Assembly (NCBI RefSeq): GCF_027570035.1
Contig: NZ_JAKMUU010000001.1
Location: 186,001-250,000 of the forward strand
Direction of reading: 5' to 3'
From: Corynebacterium curieae
GTDB lineage: Bacteria > Actinomycetota > Actinomycetes > Mycobacteriales > Mycobacteriaceae
Length of the DNA stretch: 64,000 nucleotides
Below, in pieces: positions 1 to 10,876 of the stretch. The notes beneath the pieces were generated by a model. The model made no database searches and was not told the origin of the DNA. It was given only the letters and a program-made list of their open reading frames with translations. A program made the translations under genes and the position numbers. Every line of letters starts with the position of its first letter. Positions within the stretch are counted from its first letter, which is position 1.

Positions 1-100
1 TGGGATTCACCTGCAGTAGTCCAACGAAGCATGCGGGTATTATCGCACGGCATGGCCAATCCAGTACGAACTTGGCCCTGCAATATATTCTTCCACCCCC

Positions 101-492
101 TCAAAGAGGGTGTACACACACCACGACAACGGCCGCGGCAAGCAACATCGCGGGGCCATGCGGGCTTTTCTTATGCCCAGTCCACGCAGACCAAAAAGCG
201 TCAGAATAGACGCGCAGCCACTCGCCGCCACCACCCCCATAAACCCCGCCACATGCCCCACCAGCATCCCCAAGGGCAGGGCGAGTTTTATATCTCCTCC
301 GCCCACGCCTGCGTGGGCCAGCCCCAGCACGAGGTATATCCCCGGCCACCACAGTCCATTCCAATTGGCAACGGTAAGTGACAGCGCTGCTGCCGGCAGC
401 GTTAGCCAATCTGGCAAACGGCGCTGTCGAACGTCCCACCAAGACAGCACTGCTGCCCAGGAACAATAGATAATTCCCCCGAAAATAAGCAC
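101..492 (-). pseudogene. A24 prepilin peptidase, apparent frameshift
   Basis: From the GTG at 492 the frame encodes a short, very hydrophobic type IV prepilin peptidase-like protein. It has the two aspartates expected of the A24 family: D20 in SWWDVRQRRLPDW and D67 in GGGDIKLA (the GxGD motif). After LGIRK (about residue 108) the open frame runs into unrelated cysteine- and arginine-rich sequence that only stops at 40. The -1 frame instead continues KSPHGPAMLLAAAVVVV, the usual A24 C-terminus, to a TGA at 101-103. The join lies in a run of four T (166-169, plus strand), so one missing base explains the break. It is the last gene of the aroE side of the cluster, as in other Actinobacteria (Rv2551c position). 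It is either a decayed gene or a sequencing error. Reading the raw frame, the product would be 150 residues with a foreign tail. Confidence 0.75.
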
Positions 493-587
493 GGGGCTCA
501 GAGTAGGCCACGCTTTGAGGAAGCGCTGACCGCTTGCTCATGCACGGCGAAATCTGCTGCGTGTTACCCCACGCGGTTGCGGCCCGC

Positions 588-600
588 GCTTGCCGACGCC
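588..600 (+). repeat. dispersed 13-mer GCTTGnCGACGCC, copy 1
   Basis: Copy with n=C, in the spacer between the aroE stop and the prepilin peptidase start. It is followed by TCTCC, as at several other copies. Confidence 0.6.
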
Positions 601-604
601 TCTC

Positions 605-1432
605 CTAGTAAGACGTTTGCGAGCGTCGCCGCAATTCCTCGTTCAATGCTTCCAACATTTCTTCCCGCGGAGCGGCCACCCCTGTAAATTGCTCGAATTG
701 GCTAAACGCTTGGTGTGCGAGCATGACATGACCGCCGATAGTTTTGTGCCCATTGGCCGCCGCACACGTGGTTAGCGGTGTGGGCCAGGGATCATAGATG
801 ACATCCAGCACCGGTGCGTGGGCGATGTCAAAAACATAGTCTTCCAACGCAGCGGCTGGAACGGTAGACACAATGACGTCGGCTGCACGAGACAGCGCTG
901 ACAAGTCCTTGTCGAAGCCGGCAAAGGAAAGCTCCAGCCCCAATTCATAGGCAAGAGGTAACAACTCGGCGCTACGGTCCGAACGGTTAAGCACCATAAC
1001 GTTAGTCACCCCGCGCTCGGCAAGCGCCCACAACGCGGGACGGGCGGTGCCCCCTGCACCGATGAGCAGCGCGTGGCCTACTGGCTCATCCCCTAATAGT
1101 TCTGCGAGGGCACCGCGCACGCCCTCGGTGTCGGTATTGTCTGCAAACCAACCATCTGCCCTACGCACCAAGGTATTAGCCGAGCCAATCAGCTGTGCGC
1201 GGTCGCTCACGGAATCTGCGAGACGGAGGGCGGCGAATTTGCCCGGCATGGTGACGGAGAAACCAACGAAGTCTGGATCGCTTGTCTCTACTAAGTCCGG
1301 CAAACCTTCTGCTGTCGTTTCGAAGCGGGTGTAGTCCCACCCTGCCAGCCCGGCTGCCTCGTAGCCAGCATTGTGGAGCACCGGAGACAAGGAATGCTCT
1401 ATGGGACTGCCCAAGACTGCCGCGCGTGGCAT
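605..1432 (-). CDS. aroE: shikimate dehydrogenase (NADP+)
   Basis: AroE reduces 3-dehydroshikimate to shikimate in aromatic amino acid synthesis in the cytoplasm. The 275-residue protein begins with the substrate-binding GSPIEHSLSP segment, has the catalytic lysine in SVTMPGKFAAL, DNTDTEG near residue 105, and the Rossmann nucleotide loop GAGGTARPAL. Length and motif order are normal for the family. The ATG at 1432 is preceded by AGGGG about 9 bases upstream and lies 31 bases after the mltG stop, so it is probably the next gene of the alaS-ruvX-mltG-aroE transcript. Confidence 0.95.
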   Translation of the reverse strand: MPRAAVLGSPIEHSLSPVLHNAGYEAAGLAGWDYTRFETTAEGLPDLVETSDPDFVGFSVTMPGKFAALRLADSVSDRAQLIGSANTLVRRADGWFADNTDTEGVRGALAELLGDEPVGHALLIGAGGTARPALWALAERGVTNVMVLNRSDRSAELLPLAYELGLELSFAGFDKDLSALSRAADVIVSTVPAAALEDYVFDIAHAPVLDVIYDPWPTPLTTCAAANGHKTIGGHVMLAHQAFSQFEQFTGVAAPREEMLEALNEELRRRSQTSY

Positions 1433-1463
1433 GATGATCTACCCCTTAATGGCTGGCGGGACT

Positions 1464-2690
1464 CTAGGGAGCCGGTTGATCGGCAGCAGCGTCGCCGTTG
1501 CCGGAACCAGCGCCTTCGCCCTCGCGCTTCGAATCGAGAACGCCGGATCGGATGGCATCATCCACACGGCCCAAGTGCTCATCGTACGTATCCGAGAATA
1601 CGGTGGTGCCTTCTTCGTCCACGGTGACGAAGAACTTCCAATTACCCTCGGCCGGTTGCTCCATAGCTTGGATAGCTTCATCGGATGGAGATGCAATCGG
1701 AGTGTCCGGCAGGCCTTCCTTCGCGTAGGTATTCCATGGGGTCTTTTCCTCACGGGCCTCATCGGTGGTGGCAAGCTCAACGTCTTCCAGGCCGTAGTTC
1801 ACGGTGGAGTCAAACTCGAGACGCATCGGCTCATCCAAACGATTGAGGATGACGCGGGCTACCTTATCGAACTCACCAGCTGGGGCCTCACGCTCTACCA
1901 AGGAAGCGGAGGTAAGCAGCTCATATGGGCTCAGCCCAATGGCCTTTGCGCGCTCTTCAATATTGGTCTCATTGTAACGCTTGGTCGAGCGAGTAATGAG
2001 ATCCTTAAGGATGTCCTTGGCCTCCATATTGGGATCCAAGACGTACTGGCCAGGGGCAATGAGGCCCTCGATGCGCTTAGGGTCATTGCCGCGCTTGTTG
2101 ATAGCATCCAGAGCCCACTGTGGTGCACCCAGTTCAGCCGGGTCGGTTTCCGCCGCGACCTTCTCCAAGTCTTCCTTCTTCAGGCAGTTGCCATCGTTGC
2201 AGCTTACCTTAGAGATGAGGGAGTAAATGCCGTAGCGGACATCTCCGCCGACAACCTTGACATCTTCCAAGGTAGCGCCGCCTTGAACCTCAAGCATGTC
2301 TACGCGGTTATTCTTATCCAGCAAAGCCTCTACCGCAGATTCCGCGCTCATCTCTTCTTGTAGACGGTAGAACCCAGGCTGAATCTGGCTTGCGCTGTGA
2401 TTCATGGACGCGGCAGAGTCAAAGGCGTCTTGAGTCTTCACCACATTCTTTTCCACCAAGGCGGGCCCCAGCTCTGACATAGACGAGCCCTCAGGCACCT
2501 CCACGAGTTGGGTAGTACCGTTGCCGGTTCCTTCATAGTCGGCCGAAGTATTTCCGAGACGGAATCCGATGTAGATAAGGGCACCAAGGATAACGATGAT
2601 AGATGCGACGATGACGGCAATACCGCGCTGGCGGCGTTTGACGTATTTCGGGTCCATCGATCGGCCGAGGCGTTCTTGGTTACGGCTCAC
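1464..2690 (-). CDS. mltG: endolytic murein transglycosylase MltG
   Basis: MltG cleaves nascent glycan strands at the membrane to set their length. The 408-residue protein has a short basic cytoplasmic N-terminus (KRRQRG), one membrane helix at about 24-44, a LysM-like stretch, and the YceG catalytic domain with the active-site glutamate in TSASLVEREA, followed by VARVILNRL. The C-terminus ends in a low-complexity SKREGEGAGSGNGD tail. The GTG start at 2690 lies 5 bases downstream of the ruvX stop, implying one transcript and probable translational coupling. The ruvX-mltG-aroE order is the standard actinobacterial one (Rv2554c-Rv2552c). Confidence 0.93.
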   Translation of the reverse strand: MSRNQERLGRSMDPKYVKRRQRGIAVIVASIIVILGALIYIGFRLGNTSADYEGTGNGTTQLVEVPEGSSMSELGPALVEKNVVKTQDAFDSAASMNHSASQIQPGFYRLQEEMSAESAVEALLDKNNRVDMLEVQGGATLEDVKVVGGDVRYGIYSLISKVSCNDGNCLKKEDLEKVAAETDPAELGAPQWALDAINKRGNDPKRIEGLIAPGQYVLDPNMEAKDILKDLITRSTKRYNETNIEERAKAIGLSPYELLTSASLVEREAPAGEFDKVARVILNRLDEPMRLEFDSTVNYGLEDVELATTDEAREEKTPWNTYAKEGLPDTPIASPSDEAIQAMEQPAEGNWKFFVTVDEEGTTVFSDTYDEHLGRVDDAIRSGVLDSKREGEGAGSGNGDAAADQPAP

Positions 2691-2695
2691 GTGTT

Positions 2696-3247
2696 TTAGT
2701 CTCCTGAGTCTGAAGGCTGGTCAATTGCATCATCCGAGCGAAGGGCGTTCGCGCGCCCGTCCAACCAGGACTGCAAAATCTCCACCGCTGCGGCTTGGTC
2801 GATGACTTTGCGGCCCTTCTTTTCGGACACGCCAGACGCGCGCAGCGCGGTCGTTGCCGCTACGGTAGTCAAACGCTCATCAGCCAAGCGTACTGGCGGT
2901 GGAACTTTATCTATATTTGCATTTCGATTCAACCGGCGGCGGATCCGAAACGCAATTTCCTTAGCATGTTTTACGCTCTTTGAACCATTTCCCTGCAAAT
3001 CTCTGGGCAAACCAACGATGATCTCCACCGCCTCGTAAGAATTAATTAATTCCAGGATGCGGTCGATATCGCCCTTGTCTCGGTCCTTGAAGCCAGTTTC
3101 GCGGTGAACAGTTTCCACTGGGGTGGCAAGCGTTGCTTCCCTATTAGACACCGCGACCCCAATGCGCACTGTTCCGACGTCGAGTGCGAGCCGGCGGCCC
3201 TGCCCCGGATCATTCACACCGGGGGTATCTGGTTCTACCTTCGCCAC
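2696..3247 (-). CDS. ruvX: Holliday junction resolvase-like RuvX (YqgF)
   Basis: This is an RNase H-fold protein of the YqgF family, linked to pre-16S rRNA processing and proposed as a Holliday junction resolvase. It shows [14 protein letters not shown] (first catalytic aspartate), [13 protein letters not shown] and DERLTTVAA, the three family blocks. At 183 residues it is somewhat longer than average because of an N-terminal extension and a C-terminal tail. It begins 11 bases after the alaS stop and ends 5 bases before mltG, so it is in the middle of the operon. Confidence 0.93.
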   Translation of the reverse strand: MAKVEPDTPGVNDPGQGRRLALDVGTVRIGVAVSNREATLATPVETVHRETGFKDRDKGDIDRILELINSYEAVEIIVGLPRDLQGNGSKSVKHAKEIAFRIRRRLNRNANIDKVPPPVRLADERLTTVAATTALRASGVSEKKGRKVIDQAAAVEILQSWLDGRANALRSDDAIDQPSDSGD

Positions 3248-3258
3248 AGCCGACCTTC

Positions 3259-5943
3259 CTACAGGGACTCGAGCATGTCCTTGACGGCTTCAAAGCCGCG
3301 CTCGGCACCCGCTGCGGTAGATCCAGATCCTTGGGCCATATCCGGCTTACCGCCGCCACGGCCATCGACGAACTGGCCAAACTGCTTGACAATGTCCCCG
3401 GACTTCACCCCGCGGCCGACGGCCTTATCCGTGGCTGCCGCAATGAACGGGAACTTGCCCTTGTCCTCGGCGCCCAAGACGATAACGGCCTCTTCCTCGC
3501 GCAGGCGGTTGCGCAGGTCCGTAGCAACGGTGCGCAGGTCCCCACCTGTGGTGCCTTCCGGCAAGGTCAGCGCAATGACCTTGAAGCCATTAATGTCCTT
3601 AGCGGCGCCGACGAACTCGGAGGCACGCGCAGCCAGTTGCTGCTTGCGCAGGGTTTCAATTTCCTTCTCCGCTGCCTTGAGCTTCTCAGAGAGCTGAGCA
3701 ATGCGGTCTGGCAAATCCTCGGTCTGCACCTTGAGCTCGCGGGAGACGCCTTCTACCAGAGCGGTTTCCTTGGAATAGTAACGGAAGGCATCCAAACCGG
3801 AGTAAGCCTCGATGCGGCGAGCACCAGAGCCGACGGAAGATTCACCCAGCACGGACACGGGTCCGATTTCGGAGGAGGAACCAACGTGGGTACCGCCACA
3901 GAGCTCGATGGAGAACGGACCGCCGATTTCTACGACGCGGACTTCCTTGCCGTAGTTTTCACCGAAGAGTGCCATAGCGCCCATAGCCTTTGCCTCCTCC
4001 AGGGAGGTCTCAATGGTATTGACGGCAAAGTTGGAGTCGATCGCCTGGTTGGTGATCAGAGCAATCTCTTCCAGCTGCGCCTGGCTGAGCTGCTCGGTGT
4101 AGTTGAAGTCAAAGCGCAGGTAACCCGGACGGTTCATAGAGCCTGCCTGGACAGCGGTGGGGCCAAGCACCCGGCGCAGCGCGGCGTGAATCAGGTGCGT
4201 TGCAGAGTGCGCCTGGGTAGCACCGTGGCGCCATTGCTCGTCGACGGCCGCCTGAACCGACATGCCCAGATCAAGACCGCCGGCGGTGACCGTAGCCTTG
4301 TGCACCCACAGCTTCTTGCCAATCTTTTGGACGTCATTGACCTCCAGCAAGGACTCGCCCGCCACGATGCGGCCGCGGTCGGCCATCTGGCCGCCAGCCT
4401 CGGCGTACAGCGGGGTGTGGTCTAGGATGACCTCAACCTGGTCACCCTCATCTACTTGTTCGACCTTCTCGCCGCCGCGGACAAGGCCGATCACGCGGGC
4501 GTCGGAAGTAAGCTCCTCGTAGCCCGTAAAGACGGTGGGGTTATTGTCTACCCAGTCGCGGTAGAGCGAAAGGTCGGTATGGCCGTGCTTTTTGGCTTGG
4601 TTATCGGCCTTGGCGCGGCGCCGCTGCTCCCCCATGGCGTCGTTAAAGCCATCCATGTCGACCTCAAGGCCGGCCTCCTGCGCCATCTCGAGCGTCAGAT
4701 CGATGGGGAAACCATAGGTATCGTGCAGCTCAAAGGCCTTCTCACCCGGCAGCACCTTCGCGGTCTTGGCACGGGAGGTGGACTTGAGCTCCTGTACGGC
4801 ATCATCGAAGAGGCGGGTGCCGGACTCGAGGGTCTTCAGGAAGGCCTTTTCTTCATTGACGGCAACGCGCAGGATGCGCTCGCGGTTGTCCGCAATCTCC
4901 GGGTAGGACGGAGTCATGGTATCCATGACCGTGTTCATGAAGTGCTCCATAGTCGCGCCCTTAGCGCCCAGCAGCTTGGCGGAGCGAATAATGCGGCGCA
5001 GCAGGCGGCGCAGGATGTATCCGCGGCCCTCATTGCCAGGGGTTACGCCGTCCAAGATGAGCATCATGCCGGTACGGGAGTGGTCAGCTACCACGCGGAA
5101 GCGGATATTGTCCTCGTGGGAGGCCTTGTCACCATAGGTGGCTCCGGTGAGCTCCTCGGCGACGTCAATAACTGGACGCAGCAGGTCCGTCTCGTAGACG
5201 TTATCTACACCCTGCAGGATGCAGGCCACGCGCTCGATGCCGAGGCCGGTATCGATGTTCTTCTTGGGCAGCTCGCCGACGATCTCAAAGTTGCCCTTGC
5301 CAATTCCCTCACCGCGCTCGTTTTGCATGAAGACCAAGTTCCAGATCTCCATGTAGCGGTTATCGTCGGCAATCGGGCCGCCGTCCTTGCCGTATTCAGG
5401 ACCGCGGTCAAAATAAATCTCGGAACACGGGCCGCATGGTCCGGGGATGCCCATGGACCAGTAGTTGTCCTCCATGCCTAGGCGCTGAATGCGTTCTTCT
5501 GGAACACCAATCTTGTCGCGCCAAATATCGGCCGCCTCATCATCATCTAGGTAAACCGTGACCCACAGGCGCTCTGGGTCAAGGCCAAATCCGCCCTCGT
5601 CGACGGAGCCGGTAAGCAAGGTCCACGCATTGGTAATGGCGCCTTCCTTGAAGTACTGGCCAAAGGAGAAGTTTCCGGCCATCTGGAAGAAGGTGTTGTG
5701 ACGGGTAGTAATGCCTACCTCGTCAATATCCAAGGTGCGCACGCACTTTTGGATGGAGGTAGCGAGGCCCTTTGCAAAGGGCGGGTTCTGCTGGCCCAAG
5801 AAATAGGGCTTGAACGGAACCATGCCCGCGTTTACGAAAAGCAGGTTAGGGTCATCCAGGATCAGCGAGGCGCTTGGCACTGCCTCGTGACCAGAATTGA
5901 CGAAGTGCTGGGTAAACCGTTCCCGGATCTCATGAGTCTTCAC
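3259..5943 (-). CDS. alaS: alanine-tRNA ligase
   Basis: AlaRS charges tRNA-Ala and edits mischarged Ser and Gly. The protein is 894 residues with the class II catalytic core ([10 protein letters not shown] start, [11 protein letters not shown]), the editing domain zinc/active-site motifs HSATHLIH (about residue 577) and CGGTH (about 682), and the C-terminal oligomerisation domain. I chose the GTG at 5943 over in-frame TTGs at 5952 and 5949 because AGGA lies 9 bases upstream of it and the family starts at KTHEIR; the TTG at 5952 would directly abut the Shine-Dalgarno. It heads the ruvX-mltG-aroE run. Confidence 0.97.
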   Translation of the reverse strand: MKTHEIRERFTQHFVNSGHEAVPSASLILDDPNLLFVNAGMVPFKPYFLGQQNPPFAKGLATSIQKCVRTLDIDEVGITTRHNTFFQMAGNFSFGQYFKEGAITNAWTLLTGSVDEGGFGLDPERLWVTVYLDDDEAADIWRDKIGVPEERIQRLGMEDNYWSMGIPGPCGPCSEIYFDRGPEYGKDGGPIADDNRYMEIWNLVFMQNERGEGIGKGNFEIVGELPKKNIDTGLGIERVACILQGVDNVYETDLLRPVIDVAEELTGATYGDKASHEDNIRFRVVADHSRTGMMLILDGVTPGNEGRGYILRRLLRRIIRSAKLLGAKGATMEHFMNTVMDTMTPSYPEIADNRERILRVAVNEEKAFLKTLESGTRLFDDAVQELKSTSRAKTAKVLPGEKAFELHDTYGFPIDLTLEMAQEAGLEVDMDGFNDAMGEQRRRAKADNQAKKHGHTDLSLYRDWVDNNPTVFTGYEELTSDARVIGLVRGGEKVEQVDEGDQVEVILDHTPLYAEAGGQMADRGRIVAGESLLEVNDVQKIGKKLWVHKATVTAGGLDLGMSVQAAVDEQWRHGATQAHSATHLIHAALRRVLGPTAVQAGSMNRPGYLRFDFNYTEQLSQAQLEEIALITNQAIDSNFAVNTIETSLEEAKAMGAMALFGENYGKEVRVVEIGGPFSIELCGGTHVGSSSEIGPVSVLGESSVGSGARRIEAYSGLDAFRYYSKETALVEGVSRELKVQTEDLPDRIAQLSEKLKAAEKEIETLRKQQLAARASEFVGAAKDINGFKVIALTLPEGTTGGDLRTVATDLRNRLREEEAVIVLGAEDKGKFPFIAAATDKAVGRGVKSGDIVKQFGQFVDGRGGGKPDMAQGSGSTAAGAERGFEAVKDMLESL

Positions 5944-6044
5944 GAGCAACAATCCTAACTGTGTGAGCTTTCATCTTCTATCTAGAAGTTTCTAACCCGC
6001 CCAACTTTACCCCTCACCGCACCGTCGTTTCCCATTGGTGGGGA

Positions 6045-7436
6045 TCATTGCGGACGGCGGGCATTCTTGCCAGGGGCGCGCTTACCACGAATAATGCTGC
6101 GCAACCGGCCAATGTAGTCATAAACACGCTTCTCGGCGCCGTGATCGGTGGGTTCATAGTACACGGAGCCCTCTAGCTCGTCGGGCAGGTATTGCTGCTC
6201 TACAACGCCTCGGGGATCATCGTGGGGATAGACATAGCCCACAGCATTTCCCAATTTCTTTGCCCCTTCATAGTGGCCATCCCTAAGGTGCGCTGGTACG
6301 TGGCCCACCTTCCCGGCGGCCACATCTGCCTGCGCCTGCGTGATGGCCGATATAACCGAGGGAGATTTGGGCGCGGTAGCCAGATGAATGGTGGCCTGAG
6401 CCAGCGGGATTCTAGCCTCCGGCATGCCGATAAGCTGCGCTGCTTCCGCTGCCGCCACAGCAACTTGGAGTGCGGTGGGATCGGCCATGCCAATGTCCTC
6501 AGAGGCATGAACTATGAGCCTGCGAGCGATAAATCGCGGGTCCTCGCCCGCTTCCACCATGCGAGCCAGATAGTGCAAAGCAGCATCAACATCGGAGCCG
6601 CGAATGGATTTAATAAAAGCTGAGACCACGTCATAGTGTTGATCGCCATCACGGTCATAGCGCACCACTGCCTTATTGACGTTTTCCGTGACCGTCTGTG
6701 GGGTAATTTCCCCGCCATCGTCCACTGCCTCTGCGGCCGCTTCCAAATAGGTCAGCGTGCGCCGCGCATCGCCGCCAGCCAAAAGAACTAACTGATCCAA
6801 GGCCTCATCAGTAATCCGAATCTTGCGTTCGCCCAGACCACGGTCGCTCTCTAGCGCGCGCTTGGCGACGCCCCTCAGGTCGTCATCGCTTAGCGAATGC
6901 AGCTGCAAAAGTAGCGACCGTGACAATAGCGGAGCCACGACGGAGAACGAAGGATTTTCTGTCGTCGCCGCTACCAGCAGCACCGTGCGGTTTTCCACGG
7001 CCGCCAGGAGCGCATCCTGTTGGGTTTTGGAAAAGCGATGCACCTCATCGATAAACAGCACCGTCCGCCGGCCATGAATAAGCTCTTGACGTGCGTGGGT
7101 GATGACCTCGCGGACCTGCTTGACGCCCGAATCGAGCGCGGATAGGCCCACGAAATTCTGCCCCATTTGGCTAGCAATGAGCGAGGCGATGGTGGTCTTA
7201 CCCGTGCCGGGAGGCCCGTATAAAATGACCGAGGCCTCGCCGGAGCCTTCTACCAAGCGGCGAAGCGGCTTCCCCGGGGCCAAGAGGTGCTCTTGTCCAA
7301 CCACTTCATCCAAACTCTGTGGGCGCATCCGTGCCGCGAGTGGAGATCCCGCGTGGGTGGCGAAAAGATTTTTGCCAGGCAACGCGGATGTCCCCTGCTC
7401 CGGAGCGGGCCCGCCAAACAACAAGTCTTGAGACAC
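6045..7436 (-). CDS. rarA: replication-associated recombination protein A (AAA+ ATPase)
   Basis: RarA/MgsA is a AAA+ clamp-loader-like ATPase acting at stalled forks. The 463-residue protein has an N-terminal LLFGG segment, Walker [10 protein letters not shown] near residue 75, Walker [10 protein letters not shown], sensor 1 ATTENPSF, the GGDARRTL sensor 2 region, and the C-terminal tetramerisation domain. The GTG at 7436 is supported by AAGGAGG ten bases upstream. It is transcribed towards alaS but is separated from it by about 90 bases. Confidence 0.95.
   Translation of the reverse strand: MSQDLLFGGPAPEQGTSALPGKNLFATHAGSPLAARMRPQSLDEVVGQEHLLAPGKPLRRLVEGSGEASVILYGPPGTGKTTIASLIASQMGQNFVGLSALDSGVKQVREVITHARQELIHGRRTVLFIDEVHRFSKTQQDALLAAVENRTVLLVAATTENPSFSVVAPLLSRSLLLQLHSLSDDDLRGVAKRALESDRGLGERKIRITDEALDQLVLLAGGDARRTLTYLEAAAEAVDDGGEITPQTVTENVNKAVVRYDRDGDQHYDVVSAFIKSIRGSDVDAALHYLARMVEAGEDPRFIARRLIVHASEDIGMADPTALQVAVAAAEAAQLIGMPEARIPLAQATIHLATAPKSPSVISAITQAQADVAAGKVGHVPAHLRDGHYEGAKKLGNAVGYVYPHDDPRGVVEQQYLPDELEGSVYYEPTDHGAEKRVYDYIGRLRSIIRGKRAPGKNARRPQ
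6860..6872 (+). repeat. dispersed 13-mer GCTTGnCGACGCC, copy 2
   Basis: Copy with n=G inside rarA, where it is read on the coding strand as GVAK. It is followed by CCTC. Confidence 0.6.
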
Positions 7437-7478
7437 TTAGAATCTTCCTCCTTGGACTGCGCGGGCGCTTATCTCTAC

Positions 7479-8693
7479 TTACTCATCATCTACGCGGCGG
7501 GCGATGGCACTACCAAACTCTGCGATTGGTGCGCAGGCGGGACCATCACAGCGCGCGGTGTAGCGCGAAAGGGCTTCAAATGTTTCATAAAGGTCGCGGC
7601 GCACGAGCAATTCATCTTCCGTGAACGGCCCGTGATCAGCCGGTCGCAAGATAGACCTTTGTGGATCATGAAAGACCTCGGCCTCTCCCCTGGCCAGTGC
7701 GACCAAGCCTTCTATGCCGCCGGCATGCATGGTAGTCACGCTCGACAGAGCCCAACCGATAAGTGAAGCCACGATGAGGCCATGGATCTCATCGGTATCA
7801 GCAAAAAGCGGCCAGACCTCAGATACCGCACGGGACCACGCAGAGATGAAAATATCGGCTTCCTCGTCCGTTATCGGCTTGGAGAACAGAAACTGCGGGA
7901 ATCCAGCTATAACGCAAGCCACGTCAAAGCCGACGTTCCGGAAACCCGCCCACTCGTAGTCCAAGAAATGCAACCGCTGGGAAACGATAATGTTATCCGG
8001 AGATAAGTCAAAGGGGGTAAAGGCCCTATCCTTGCCCGAGGCCAAAGACCTAGCCGCTTGTTCAGCCAGATCCCGGAAACTTGCTGGCGCATCGAGGCCT
8101 GCCTTGTCCAATAGATCTAGGCCGATACCAATGGAGCGCTGCAATGCCTCATCGCGCACGGATTGATGCGGCGCCAATTCGGGGTTCTTGCGCAGCATGC
8201 GATTAAGCAAGGTTTCGTAATCCTGCTCATGCCCAGCAGTCCCGGCATGCATATGTCCCAACGCGCTACCCAGCGATCGCAGCACGCGGACTCGGTCTTC
8301 ATCAGAGGATTGAACAAGGACGTCGGCAAGCGTCTCCCCCTCGCCCAAGTCCGTCAAAACAATAATGCGTTGCTCAAGATCATGAGCCAAGAGCACTGGC
8401 CCTGGGCGGACGTCTTCAGAGAGGGCCGTAGTGAATTGATAGGCCACAACTTCACGCAACATAGCCGCATCATCAACGCCATACCCAGTTACTGGGTTGT
8501 ACTTAACCACCACAGAACGATGGGGCAAAAAGGCGCTGGGGGCAATCCTGGCTCGCAGGACCATTGCATTGCCGGAGCCGTCCAAGCGCTCCACGCTCGA
8601 CATCTCCGGGGTGCCGCCAAAGCGGCGCGACAACATCTCCGAGGCGGCCTTGATGACTTCCTCGGGTGACAGCACTGTCTCGTTTTCAACCAT
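7479..8693 (-). CDS. APH-family phosphotransferase, substrate unknown
   Basis: This 404-residue protein has the aminoglycoside phosphotransferase/choline kinase fold signature: the nucleotide-binding N-lobe with VVVKYNP, a catalytic-loop equivalent FTPFDLSPDNII, and the metal-binding LDYEWAG that follows. The usual HxD of the catalytic loop reads PFD here, so activity is likely but divergent. It lies just upstream of rarA (42 bases) and downstream of aspS on the same strand. An antibiotic resistance role is not implied; members in this chromosomal context are mostly uncharacterised small-molecule kinases. Confidence 0.75.
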   Translation of the reverse strand: MVENETVLSPEEVIKAASEMLSRRFGGTPEMSSVERLDGSGNAMVLRARIAPSAFLPHRSVVVKYNPVTGYGVDDAAMLREVVAYQFTTALSEDVRPGPVLLAHDLEQRIIVLTDLGEGETLADVLVQSSDEDRVRVLRSLGSALGHMHAGTAGHEQDYETLLNRMLRKNPELAPHQSVRDEALQRSIGIGLDLLDKAGLDAPASFRDLAEQAARSLASGKDRAFTPFDLSPDNIIVSQRLHFLDYEWAGFRNVGFDVACVIAGFPQFLFSKPITDEEADIFISAWSRAVSEVWPLFADTDEIHGLIVASLIGWALSSVTTMHAGGIEGLVALARGEAEVFHDPQRSILRPADHGPFTEDELLVRRDLYETFEALSRYTARCDGPACAPIAEFGSAIARRVDDE

Positions 8694-8742
8694 AGTTCTA
8701 TCCAGTATGCCCCCTCACACCAAAGCGGGGTCACAAGTTCGC

Positions 8743-8763
8743 CCGCAGCGTAAATCGCTGCGG
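8743..8763 (-). terminator. hairpin after aspS
   Basis: A perfect 8-bp inverted repeat (CCGCAGCG / CGCTGCGG, loop of 5) lies about 55 bases beyond the aspS stop. There is no T-tract, so termination is only a guess. Confidence 0.35.
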
Positions 8764-8818
8764 CCTACCCTGTGCCCCGCCAGGTGTGCCTTAAAGGCAG
8801 TGTTAATAGGCTAATTAC

Positions 8819-10651
8819 CTATTTTTCCTCAGCGTTCTCTCCCGCCGTGGAACCTGCCTTATCCTGTTCCTTCTTCTTTTCCGGCTTGTAGTCTACGCCA
8901 GTCTCCTTACGCTGTGCGGCCGGAATTGCCGCTGGGGCGTCGGTAAGCGGGTCTACGCCACCGCCGGACTTCGGGAAGGCAATGACGTCGCGGATGGAGT
9001 CGAAGCCACCCAACAGGGAGACAATGCGGTCCCAGCCGAAGGCGATGCCGCCGTGTGGCGGAGCACCGTAGGAGAAGGCATCGAGCAGGAAGCCGAACTT
9101 CTCCTGCGCTTCCTCATCACCGATACCCATGACATCGAAAACGCGCTTTTGGACGTCCTCTTGGTGGATACGAATGGAGCCGCCACCGATTTCGTTGCCG
9201 TTGCAGACGATGTCATAAGCGTAAGCAGTAGCCTCGCCCGGATTCTGATCGAAGGAATCGAGCCACTCCGGCTTCGGAGAGGTAAAGGCGTGGTGAACCG
9301 CAGTCCACTTGGAATGGCCCAAAGCGACGTCGCCCGAAGCGGTTGCATCCGCAGAAGGCTCGAAGAGCGGGGCATCAACGACCCAGGTAAAGGCCCAGTC
9401 GCCTTCCTTGATAAGGTCCAGCTTCTTGGCAATCTCGCCACGAGCGGCGCCCAGAAGCGCACGGGAAGACTTGGTGTCACCAGCGGCAAAGAAGATGGCG
9501 TCGCCCGGCTTAGCGCCGACGTGCTCCGCAATGCCCTCGCGCTCAGCATCCGTGATGTTCTTGGCTACCGGACCGCCCAAAGTGCCGTCCTCGCCCACAG
9601 TGATGTAGGCCAAGCCCTTTGCACCGCGCTGCTTAGCCCAGTCCTGCCAAGCATCGAACTGACGGCGTGGCTGGGAGGCTCCGCCCTCCATCACAACGGC
9701 GCCTACGTAATCGTTCTGGAATACGCGGAAGGTCGTGTCCTTGAAGAATTCGGTACACTCCACAATCTTGATATCGAAGCGCAGGTCCGGCTTATCAGAG
9801 CCGTAATACTTCATCGCATCAGCGTAAGTCATGCGAGGGATCGGAGTCTTGATCTCATAGCCAATGAGCTTCCATAGCTCGGTGACAATCTCCTCAGCCA
9901 AGGCAATGACATCATCTTGATCTACGAAGGACATCTCAACGTCCAGCTGAGTAAACTCCGGCTGGCGGTCAGCGCGGAAGTCTTCGTCACGGTAGCAACG
10001 AGCAATCTGGTAGTAGCGCTCCATGCCAGCAACCATGAGCAGCTGCTTGAAAAGCTGTGGGGACTGCGGCAACGCGTACCACGTGCCTGGTTTCAAGCGC
10101 GCTGGAACCAGGAAGTCACGTGCGCCCTCCGGGGTGGAACGGGTCAGGGTTGGGGTCTCGATCTCGGCAAAATCATGAGAATCCAGTACCTTGCGGGCTG
10201 CGCGGTTAGCCGCGGAGCGCAGGCGCAGCGCCTTTGCCTGGCGCTCACGGCGCAGGTCCAAGTAGCGGTACTTCAGGCGAGTCTCCTCGCCCACCTCACC
10301 CGAGGTGGAAGGATCATCAATCTGAAACGGCAGCGCTGCGGACTTATTGAGAACCTCAAGATCCGCGACGTTGACCTCGATTTCACCGGAGGGCAAGTTG
10401 GGGTTTTCCGAGCCCTCAGGGCGAGGCTCTACGGTACCGGTGACCTTAACGCAGTATTCCGAACGCAGATCGTGGGCGCGCTCCGCCACATCGGATTCGC
10501 GGAAGACGACCTGTGCGATACCGGAGCGATCGCGCAGGTCAATAAAGATCACACCACCGTGATCGCGGCGGCGGGAAACCCAACCGGTTAGGGTGACGGT
10601 CTCTCCTGCGAGTTCTTTGCGGAGCTCACCAGCTAAGTGGGTACGCAGCAC
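8819..10651 (-). CDS. aspS: aspartate-tRNA(Asp/Asn) ligase
   Basis: This is a bacterial-type class IIb AspRS of 610 residues: an N-terminal OB fold ([15 protein letters not shown]), motif 2 ([20 protein letters not shown]), the inserted GAD domain, and motif 3 ([10 protein letters not shown]). The C-terminus carries a charged Lys/Glu-rich tail. The GTG at 10651 follows AGAAGGG at a suitable distance. Corynebacteria generally lack AsnRS and use GatCAB, so a non-discriminating enzyme charging both tRNA-Asp and tRNA-Asn is expected from family knowledge. Confidence 0.97.
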   Translation of the reverse strand: MLRTHLAGELRKELAGETVTLTGWVSRRRDHGGVIFIDLRDRSGIAQVVFRESDVAERAHDLRSEYCVKVTGTVEPRPEGSENPNLPSGEIEVNVADLEVLNKSAALPFQIDDPSTSGEVGEETRLKYRYLDLRRERQAKALRLRSAANRAARKVLDSHDFAEIETPTLTRSTPEGARDFLVPARLKPGTWYALPQSPQLFKQLLMVAGMERYYQIARCYRDEDFRADRQPEFTQLDVEMSFVDQDDVIALAEEIVTELWKLIGYEIKTPIPRMTYADAMKYYGSDKPDLRFDIKIVECTEFFKDTTFRVFQNDYVGAVVMEGGASQPRRQFDAWQDWAKQRGAKGLAYITVGEDGTLGGPVAKNITDAEREGIAEHVGAKPGDAIFFAAGDTKSSRALLGAARGEIAKKLDLIKEGDWAFTWVVDAPLFEPSADATASGDVALGHSKWTAVHHAFTSPKPEWLDSFDQNPGEATAYAYDIVCNGNEIGGGSIRIHQEDVQKRVFDVMGIGDEEAQEKFGFLLDAFSYGAPPHGGIAFGWDRIVSLLGGFDSIRDVIAFPKSGGGVDPLTDAPAAIPAAQRKETGVDYKPEKKKEQDKAGSTAGENAEEK

Positions 10652-10863
10652 TGTTGTTCAATCCCTTCTAAAAATGGTGTCACTTGCGGGTCCCGCCACG
10701 CGTAAACAGCGCGCGCCAAACCAAACACAAGACTAGGAACGCGCACAATTCTACATCCCTACCGGTACACGGAGCGCAGTTAGGTAACCACTAGGCAAGC
10801 CTAAATATCTCGATGCCTGCGCCCTTAGCCCCCGGGTACTTTCCACCGGCATCTTTATCCTGT

Positions 10864-10869
10864 GCTAAT
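10864..10869 (+). promoter_or_regulatory. -10 element of a leaderless promoter
   Basis: GCTAAT, preceded by TG one base upstream, ends 7 bases before an in-frame ATG at 10877. That spacing places transcription initiation on the start codon. Confidence 0.4.
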
Positions 10870-10876
10870 CGGGGCC

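Noticed and set aside
166..169. Programmed -1 frameshift in the prepilin peptidase
   Set aside because: The bases are not a recognised slippery heptamer and no structure is needed; a lost base is simpler.
1371..2363. Plus-strand open frame of 330 codons across mltG
   Set aside because: It is the antisense shadow of mltG; no protein-like motif and no ribosome site.
3184..4425. Plus-strand 413-codon frame across alaS
   Set aside because: It lies opposite alaS, whose codon structure and motifs explain it.
7087..7120. GCTTGACGCCC in rarA as another copy of the dispersed motif
   Set aside because: It lacks the nCG bases and is explained by codons for VKQ.
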